A DNA stretch of 64,000 nt from Phaeosaccion multiseriatum. Taxonomy: Eukaryota > Ochrophyta, other classes. The stretch is taken from NCBI GenBank assembly GCA_965112735.1, contig OZ218959.1, forward strand, positions 1,240,001 to 1,304,000, written 5' to 3'. Every line of letters starts with the position of its first letter. The first letter of the stretch is position 1. Positions 57,016 through 64,000 of the stretch are shown here, one piece after another. Below the pieces are notes generated by a model that had not been told where the DNA came from, searched no databases, and saw only the letters and a program-made list of their open reading frames with translations. Position numbers and translations under genes: made by a program.

Positions 57016-58143
57016 ATGTCTGCATGCACGCTGGCATGCGGCGACGAGGCGGCCGCGACCTTTGGCCTCACGAACCGGGCCCACGGCGTGTGCAACGAAG
57101 CCACAGGCACTTGTTCTGACTGCGGGGACGGATTCTACGACAAGAACTTGGTTGGAGAGAGTGCTTGCGTGGCCAAGGCGTATATAAATGCTCCCGAGAT
57201 GGTATTGCTAATCATCCTTGCCGTCCACCTGGCCGATATTGTGTTCGTCCTCGGAAGACACGTACGGCGGAAGGGCGGCTTGAGGACATTGCTCCTGGAG
57301 ACGAAGAAGGGTGCCGCGCAAACCAGACTGATAGGGGCACTCCTTTGCTTCTCGTATTCTATGGTGGCGCTGTTGATACCTCTCCGAAGGTCATGTACTG
57401 GTGCGACAGCGCCGATGGGCAATGCTTTGGCCTGGTGGTCTAATGGAGTGGGATTGTGGTGCAGCATCATAAACGGGTGGGTGGTTGTTCGCCTCTGGAT
57501 TGGTGCCTTACCGCGGAGCCTTCTGTCTCGCACACCTACCGTACGCCATCTTCGGGACTTTGTGGAGGGTCGGTTTTTTATTCTCCTCGCTGCCATGGTA
57601 GTGCAGGGCTTGTCCACCTGTATTGTCCTCTTCATACATCCCAACTACATCACAACGTGGTACGCTGTAGCTCTCGCGCAGCCCGCTATGACCGCAAATG
57701 TTGGGGCTATTGTAGTCTCGACCACCTGCCTGTTGGGCCTTTTCAAGAGCATGCCCACACTCTCGCCGGACTTGTTGACGATCAAGACACAGTCTCAGCA
57801 TGTGCTGGGCCTTACATTCGCTCTCTGGGTGGGATCTGTCTTTGTGAATATCGTCACCCTCATTGAACCGATGAAGACGTGGTTGATGCAGCGACCTTCT
57901 GTGGCAATGGTTCTCGGCAGGTTTTTCCTTTTGAGCTGGGAATTGATATCCTTTTACTTCATTTTCAGAGGGCCGTTCGCTCGAAAGTCAGAGCCTTCGG
58001 ACGCCGGCCGCAGTTTCAATCGTGTTGTAGTCGCTCCTCGACGCAGCTCGAAGATTTCATCGTCAGCCAGCTCCCATCGCAAGGTGTTACCCGTACGATG
58101 GATGCCTCCTTCGGCTGTCTCTCGGCCTTCTGTGGCACCCTAA
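57016..58143 (+). CDS. Multipass membrane protein with Cys-rich N-terminal segment
   Basis: Intronless frame, 375 residues from the ATG at 57016. A short Cys-rich stretch (ACTLACGD, then HGVCNEATGTCSDCGDGFYD) resembles an EGF-like or laminin-type loop. It is followed by six or seven hydrophobic segments: MVLLIILAVHLADIVFVLG, LIGALLCFSYSMVALLI, then near 150, 210, 240, 285 and 325. The tail is basic and Ser-rich. This layout (extracellular Cys loop, then 7TM) recalls stramenopile receptor-like proteins, but no known family was recognised. A signal peptide exon could lie upstream of 57016, since the open frame continues to 56947. Confidence 0.6.
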   Translation: MSACTLACGDEAAATFGLTNRAHGVCNEATGTCSDCGDGFYDKNLVGESACVAKAYINAPEMVLLIILAVHLADIVFVLGRHVRRKGGLRTLLLETKKGAAQTRLIGALLCFSYSMVALLIPLRRSCTGATAPMGNALAWWSNGVGLWCSIINGWVVVRLWIGALPRSLLSRTPTVRHLRDFVEGRFFILLAAMVVQGLSTCIVLFIHPNYITTWYAVALAQPAMTANVGAIVVSTTCLLGLFKSMPTLSPDLLTIKTQSQHVLGLTFALWVGSVFVNIVTLIEPMKTWLMQRPSVAMVLGRFFLLSWELISFYFIFRGPFARKSEPSDAGRSFNRVVVAPRRSSKISSSASSHRKVLPVRWMPPSAVSRPSVAP

Positions 58144-59487
58144 TCATGCTGATATGGTGGTCCGGAGGGGAGGGAAGAGCGAGGGGAGGTCGATGCCGGA
58201 GCACCTCCGCTCAGCGGTTACGATGCACGATCCATGCGCCGAGAGTCGGCCGCTGGGTAGATGCAAGCACAAACTGAGAGATAGAAGGCGAGCTCACTCG
58301 GCGAAGAGAAAGGGGGGGGGGGCTATGTGTTCATCTCTCCGCCTTACCGGCCTGGGTACAGGCAATTGCATGGAGGAGAGGGGGTCTTCCCAAGCATCCG
58401 CCACAGCAGAGCGCGAGGGAGCGGGAATGGACTGGGCAGGAGTGTCGTCTCGGCGGCCCGCGGGGCACGGCTTGTAGCCCTCTTGATCTGTGCCATCTGT
58501 TGGAAGAACCACTTAACTTCGTGATGGCATCGAGTAGGCACGCGCGCACACAAAGGCACAAGCCCGCACGCGCTCCGGCTCTACGCACACACAACACGTG
58601 CGAGCATCCATCCCCCTTTGGGGGCCCAAGTGCAGAGAGCTCAGAGCCCCATGTCACAAAACACAAAAACACTTTCAAATACAATCAAGCTACTTTCCAG
58701 CAAGCAAGCAGCAACTCAAGGTTATAAGAGAATAAAATGGCCCACTCTAGGGTTTCCCTCACAGTTCACTGCTTGCCCCCGCTGTTTGTCGCTTACCTCC
58801 TCTGGCGTTCCAGTAGTCGCGTATCGACCCTCTGTCACTACAGTCGTTTTCCTTGTTGCCGCACCACTGCCGGACTAACTACTTCCGCCCCTTCGACCCT
58901 GCGCATCTCCTTCGCTTCTGCCTATTTTGGCGTCTTTTCCTATGTGTTGGCTACTTGAATTAGTCTTGCAGCGCACACAAGCACGTACGCGTGAATAGAA
59001 CTTTTTTTCGGATCGCCCTGGGTTGGCTAGGGCTTAAAGGGTACCAGTGAGCTCGACCACGAGACTTAGCAGCGACTCGGAGAGGCGGCGACCATCGAAA
59101 CAGCTTGGGTCTGGCAAGCAGCCACTCACACGCCAACAGTGTATAGGGAACTGCACTGAGTTAATTTATCGGCGCTTGCGTGACGACTTGCAACAGCGCG
59201 AGAATGCTCGGCGCCGCACCTTCGTGTCGCCGGACCAGTGCGAACGAGCGCTCCAAGCACGAGGGGGGCTCCGAGCGGCTCTCTCTCTGGCATGCGTGGG
59301 TGCGTGCGTACGTGCATGCCGCAAAGCAGGTGTCCCCCGGGTCAATCCGGGGTATCCCTGCTTCACGGTACGCACCCATGCATGCACACCGGTAGGGCTT
59401 CGAGAGTCATGTGGGCGTGCGTGTGTTTGTGCATGGGTACTCCCGCCTCGACAACCGAGGTGCCGGTCCAGCCCTGTCCGTCTGTTT
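58144..59487. other. Intergenic, 7TM gene 3' flank to Hsp20 gene A
   Basis: No convincing gene. 59177-59480 contains GCGTG/TGCG repeats and a segment that recurs at 62650-62860 (see findings). Confidence 0.5.
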
Positions 59488-60278
59488 TCACGGGAGGCAC
59501 TGTATTCTCGCGCGGCTCTCCCCTCTGACGACTCTCTCGATCCCTGGGCGAATGTTCTCCAGGAGGATGAATCCGCGGTGGCGGGGTACGATATGCTTTC
59601 GGAAGGAGACGCGAAGAACACAGTCCCTGCCGACGGAGAGCGCAACCAAGCGGGGCGGTGCAGCAGAACATACAACGAGTGCCGCATCATCAGTGGCGAG
59701 GCACAGCCATGAAATAGCGGGTAGCACTCACCTCTCATCGAAGTCAACAGTCGCCCCGTCCGAGATGATTAAGTCGGGCAGCACGTAGGTTCTACTCATG
59801 CGTCGACAGCTCCTCTCTCGCAAGAGAAGCAACTGCCCCTCTGGCAGTGGCTCGAAGCGAGCTTCCACGGTGATAGTGAGCTCTCGGGTCCGCTCATTTA
59901 AGGTGACGCTGTGTGGACGTGGGTACACAGAGCGCGTCAGCCAAAGAAGCAAGCGCAGCTTGAGGCGGGGAGAACGCACGAGGCGGCGGAGTCAAGCGAG
60001 AGTGGAAGTGCCCAGTCGCTCGCTCCAGGGAAGACTAAAAGCCTAGGCGGGCCACGCCCATCTCGAGAGTCCTCTCACCTGATGTCCTCCATCCTGGCAT
60101 GCGGCATCTCGCAGCTGATGTGGACGCTGGAACGGAGCACCGAGTAGTCAGTCATCATTTCGGACTCGATGGGGAACGGCGCATCTTCCGGAGAGCTGAG
60201 CAACATGTCTGCCCAGTCCAGAGGCTCCTCCTCCCAGCCATGGCGGACGATTGCTCGACTGATCGATATGCGGACCAT
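59488..60278 (-). CDS. Small heat shock protein (Hsp20/alpha-crystallin), copy A
   Basis: Exons 60079-60278, 59732-59908 and 59488-59626 in phase; 171 residues. ATP-independent chaperone family. A divergent N-terminus (about 55 residues) leads into the alpha-crystallin domain: SSVHISCEMPHARMEDI, SVTLNERTRELTITVEARF, SRTYVLPDLIISDGATVDF and RDCVLRVSFRKH. The last is the family's strand 9 with no typical IxI motif after it. Introns lie at the same two domain positions as in copies B and C. The start at 60278 is the first Met downstream of the likely promoter; 60404 is also in frame. Divergent from copy B (801-bp gap). Confidence 0.78.
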
Positions 60279-61079
60279 TTTGGAGGAAGGAGTGAGGGGG
60301 AGGCAGTTGGAAAAAAAGTGGCTTCCATTCGTCAGGCCTGAATCACTCACGCGCCGTCGGATGCATCCCCCCCCTCGGGGACCGTTCTTACTTCTTCTCT
60401 CCACCCCACCTGCCTCTCTGCCGCTGCCGCGTGGCCCGCTTTTGCCGGGGGGGGGGGGGGGGAGTCATGACCTCGAGCTTGTTGCGGGCCCTCTAAAAAG
60501 AGCCCGTCACACTTGCTGTATTCGAAGTCCGTCGGGTGGGAGCGCCATGGTGACACCCCAACTAAGAGCGCCTTCCTCTCCATTGGCGGCAGACAGCCTC
60601 CACTGACACCACTGACTCTGACACTGAACTCTGGCTTGCTGGGCCTGGACTTTTACTGGGCCACAGCCATGCAGCAAAACCAAATCCCCCCCCTACATTA
60701 TCTACAATGCGATGGTGGTGGAGGAGGCATGTGCGCTTAGGCCGTGTGGATCAGCGCGCGGATCTAGGCTCCAAACAACTGCAAGAGAAGCGTGGTGCCC
60801 GACGCGCATCTGTCCTCCTCGCAGCCCCCGGCACCAACTAATAATAATCCTCTCTAACTCCCGCGTCGTGTACTACCAACAGCTATTCTTGATGGGGCGA
60901 GACTGGCTCTTTATCTTCTTCGCGCCGGTCAAAGCTTCTTTACAGTGTGATCGAAAATGTGCGATCGAGACGAGTAAAAACTGCGAGGAAAACAGAGCGA
61001 GAGGTTGGGCGGGAGCGAGCGCGGGAGAGAGAGACGGCTTCTCCGAGCTAGGAAGAGCCTCTTGGGGGCACAGGATGGA
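60279..61079. promoter_or_regulatory. Divergent promoter region of Hsp20 A and B
   Basis: 801 bp with a G run at 60450-60463 and no other gene. I searched by eye for alternating GAA/TTC heat-shock elements and found only weak two-unit matches near 60915-60950. Confidence 0.35.
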
Positions 61080-61993
61080 ATGAGTTCAAAACAGCGAGAG
61101 AAACTTGCGCGAAACAACCCGCTAGCGACGCTAAGCGAAGCAGCGAGCTCCTCAGCCCCTCTCCAGGCGAAGCCATCCCCCCCTACTTCGGCGGCGATGG
61201 AGGGGATACTGCCTCCGCCAGCGAAGAGACCGCGGTTAGGAGGGGAGCCGCAGCCCCGGCACCACCACCACCACCACCACCACCACCACCACCACCACCA
61301 CCACCACCACCACCACTACCTCCGCCACCTTGTTCAACAGCGAGAGCAGCAGCAACAATCGCAGCAGAAGCAGCCACTGCGACAGGAGCAGCGGCGGGGG
61401 GCGGAAGCGGCTCCGAAGCAACCGTCTATGGACTACTCGGAAAGTAACAATGCCATCTACATATGCTGCGAAGTGCCTAAAATTCGGGCGGAGGATATGC
61501 AGTGAGTATGTAGGACAGCGCCTCCCGAGGGCGGATCATTGCGATGACGTGTCCTCCCCTGACCTTCGCTGTAGTGGCCGAGCATGCCATCTTTTCTGTT
61601 CTTCCGACTCACTCCGCGCTTTGATCACTCGACCCACAGCGTCAGCTTCAACGAGTGGAACCGAGAACTGACCATCACCGCGATATGGCTCGAGCCGCTG
61701 AAGGAGGAAGGGCAACAGAGGCGCTCCAGGCACTTGCGTAGGACTTTCTGTCTGCCCGACGATGTCAGCCCTCACGGAGCAACGGCTGAGCTCAGCAAGT
61801 GAGTTGGGGCTGTGCGGAGATAACATCACGAAGCAGCAGCAAGGAACATTAATCCCCCTCCTAACTCCTCGCCCCTCATCTCGTTACTGGCGGTGTTGCG
61901 TTGCTCCGCTGCTTCTCGATTATCAGAGACTCCGTGCTACGCATCTGCTTCCTCAAGAAGAATATGAAGAGGCCCCTGCTCGTCACGGCGTGA
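61080..61993 (+). CDS. Small heat shock protein (Hsp20/alpha-crystallin), copy B with poly-His
   Basis: Exons 61080-61501, 61640-61798 and 61927-61993 in phase; 215 residues. The N-terminal 120 residues are low complexity and include about 19 consecutive His from a CAC run (61260-61314), then Gln-rich sequence. The alpha-crystallin domain follows: NNAIYICCEVPKIRAEDM, HVSFNEWNRELTITAIW, RTFCLPDDVSPHGATAEL and KDSVLRICFLKKN. Intron positions match copies A and C. The His tract could bind metal, but it may just be a repeat expansion. Confidence 0.78.
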
Positions 61994-63170
61994 GGCAAGC
62001 ACCGCGCTACAAGGGGCAAAGTGGGCGGGGAGACACATCGAGTGCCGTCACCAACATCAAGCACACTGTGTGTAAGGGGCAGGGAGGGGGGGGGTCGAAG
62101 CATGAAGACATATCCAGGTATCATAGACCGCCGCTGCGAGGAAAGCGGCGCGGCTCCAACCGTACAAGCGAAGCAAGGCATGGCAAGGCGACAAGGCCTA
62201 GAAGCGAAGCAAGGGCATGGGGGCTACATGCAGCCAGAAGCACTCCTTTGTGACGCAGTCAGCCGCACATTTTTTATCCACAGGAGTTTAGTAGTTGAGA
62301 AAGACGTACGCGTATATACAAACGCCAATGCTGGTAGGACATTGCCGGCTTCCAGCACGCCTTCTTTGGCCAAGGGGCACAGCGGCACAGCACAGCAGCT
62401 TCTATCGATCGACACTTGTCGGCCCAGAGCGTGCAGTGGAGCTCAGTCACGAGGCTGGCCGTGGGCAAAGGTAGTAGCCACCATGTGGTCATTGAGACAG
62501 TTAAAAAGAAGGGCAGGCATGGCAGGCATGGCACTCACACGGTCCTGGGGCAGCTTACAGTGCTGGAGAATAATAAATGAAGCTATATTAGCGAGAAAGT
62601 TACACACAATAGAGCCGTGGCCTAGGTGCCGTGTCCGACAAGCGGAGTTTGCGTGACGAAAGGCAGCAGCGCGAAGCAGCTCGGGCGCCACACAGGACTC
62701 CTTCACGCGGGTAGATTACGAGAGTCTTGCCGGCATGCGTGGGTGCGTGCGTGTGTGTGCGTGCGTGCGTGTGTGTGCGTGCGTGCGTGCGTATGTGCGT
62801 GTGTACATGTTCGAATGCGGGCGTAGCGTGGAGTAGGGCTTCCGGCACGCGACCTATCTAAGCCCAGGCGTCCATCCTATCCTGCCCACCCGTTACTTAC
62901 TCTTGTCGCTCCATCACAGCGCTGCTTCGGACGGCTTGAACGCGCAACATCACTCTGTTCTTACATCCCGCGGTGCGTTGCTGGTGGCGGAGGTTCGCTC
63001 GCGCGGGGACATTCCTTCAGAGTGAATTGGCTCTCCTCGCCCGCGGAGCATCGCTGTGAAGGAGGGGTTATGAACGGCGCTTTCTCATAAGTCTTGGGGC
63101 GTTGGCGCGTAGCTTCAAGAGTATTGATCCGCCGAAGCGGGGTACAACTTCGGACTCGCCTTCACTACCC
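61994..63170. other. Intergenic with segment duplicated from Hsp20 A 3' flank
   Basis: No gene recognised. 62650-62860 resembles 59175-59400, including GCGTGACGA, AGCGCGA, the GGCATGCGTGGGTGCG repeat and GTAGGGCTTC in the same order. Confidence 0.5.
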
Positions 63171-63222
63171 AGTCAAGGGCTGCTTACGGAAGGAGACGCG
63201 AAGCACACCATGCAGCCAAGTC
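63165..63222 (-). pseudogene. Truncated Hsp20 exon 3 relic
   Basis: The minus strand encodes VLRVSFRK followed by a few residues and a stop, matching the last exon of copy A. Positions 63181-63208 match 59594-59621 with two differences in 28 bases. No exon 1 or 2 counterpart is present in the 290 bp before copy C, and there is no AG acceptor at the expected place. Confidence 0.55.
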
Positions 63223-63516
63223 AAAGTCAGTATGTGGAGGAGCCACGACGCGAGTCGGCGTTGGCCGATCTATTCGTAGAGCAGCCGTGAGCAAAAGGGG
63301 ATTTATCGGCTTCTTCTGGAGCGCTCAGACTCAGCTCGGCCCAGTGCTGGGGCTCCCTCTCCTAGCCACAGCAGACTGTACATTCTCCGCTCTCGCTATT
63401 GTCGCTCGATTTCTCTCTGTCGCACTGCTTGGGCAGAGCCCTTTTAACACCTTCAATCTACTGTCACTTAAATTCTTTCTTTGTCAAGCACATGAGTACC
63501 CCCTTTTGACGAGGTC

Positions 63517-64000
63517 ATGAAGTTGGGCATGAACGGGAAGAAGCGAGAGCGAGAGGGGGAGAGCGAGATAGAGGCCCCTCTCGTTATCGCGAGCTCGTCA
63601 GGCCATCTTGGCGAAAAGGCTTCTCTTCCATTGGGGCACGTAGTTCATCTCCTGGTAGGGCAGGGGAAGAGGCTGTCTCCGACTCCTGGCAGCGCAAAGG
63701 GGCCGCTCGCCGCTCAGCAGCAACAGCAGCAGCTGCAGCAGGAGCAGCTGCAGAAGGAGCGCCAGGAGCCCCAAGGGCGGCCGCCATTCATGCCCACCAA
63801 CTGCTCAGAGTGCACCAAGGCCATCTATATCAGCTGCGAGCTTCCGAATGTGAAGACGGAGGACATTCAGTGAGTATAAAAGGAGCGAAACCTTGAATCT
63901 CATCTGCGCTTACTCCGAGCTTGCTTCGTTGCCTTGGATCGCCCCATCCACAGCGTCACGTTCAATGAGCGGACCCGCGAGCTGACCATCACCGCGGAAG
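63517..64000 (+). CDS. Small heat shock protein (Hsp20/alpha-crystallin), copy C, partial
   Basis: Exons 63517-63869 and 63954 to the window edge. The N-terminus is Lys/Gln-rich with a CAG run. The alpha-crystallin start TKAIYISCELPNVKTEDI, then HVTFNERTRELTITAE, is close to copy A. The first intron is in the same position and phase as in A and B. The rest lies outside the window. Confidence 0.75.

Noticed and set aside
59047-59712. 221-codon plus-strand frame that partly recurs near 63180
   Set aside because: At first it looked like a duplicated gene. The recurring part is the antisense of Hsp20 exon 3, whose minus-strand translation (VLRVSFRK) matches the family.

Overview
This is nuclear DNA from a photosynthetic stramenopile (ochrophyte alga). 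The clearest evidence is the aureochrome at 3543-5599: a bZIP DNA-binding domain followed by a LOV blue-light domain, an architecture known only from photosynthetic stramenopiles. Genes have many short introns with GT-AG borders, several start-to-start or end-to-end neighbours lie a few hundred bases apart, and the DNA is full of GGA/CAG/GGAA/CCTT-type simple repeats. An ARL13-type GTPase and a CSPP1-like coiled-coil protein suggest, but do not prove, that the organism makes a cilium or flagellum at some stage. I cannot name the species. All exon coordinates come from splice-site consensus, phase continuity and family resemblance; no transcript was available.

Layout. 1-3221 (-): FAF2/UBXD8-like protein, running off the left edge. 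3543-5599 (+): aureochrome, sharing a 320-bp divergent promoter with it. 6161-9970 (+): leucine-rich-repeat/coiled-coil protein. 10234-10493: MITE-like element. 10819-15816 (+): alpha/beta hydrolase. 16108-22841 (-): TPR/GT41 (O-GlcNAc-transferase type) protein with a signal peptide. 23076-25959: decayed retroelement carrying a reverse transcriptase and a restriction-like endonuclease. 26977-28144 (-): mitochondrial inner-membrane peptidase IMP1. 28539-30336 (+): Nudix hydrolase. 31180-37022 (-): CSPP1-like coiled-coil protein. 37528-42874 (+): Tudor-ARL13 protein. 43047-49502 (-): half-size ABCB transporter with an extra zinc-finger-like segment. 49914-54483 (+): NOP58. 54840-56717 (+): HAD pyrimidine 5'-nucleotidase. 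57016-58143 (+): Cys-rich multipass membrane protein. 59488-64000: Hsp20 cluster (a divergent pair, a truncated relic, and a fourth gene cut by the right edge).

The genes do not form one pathway. Themes are ER/secretory proteostasis (FAF2-like, GT41, ABC, Hsp20), mitochondrial processing (IMP1), nucleotide metabolism (Nudix, HAD), ribosome biogenesis (NOP58), light signalling (aureochrome) and ciliary/centrosomal candidates (CSPP1-like, ARL13). The strongest unexplained signal crosses gene boundaries: the 9-mer TTGGTGATA sits inside CAG-type repeat tracts at least eleven times, on both strands, in exons and introns, and is read as different peptides (VGDT, LVIQ, VSPT). It behaves as a DNA-level element rather than a protein motif.
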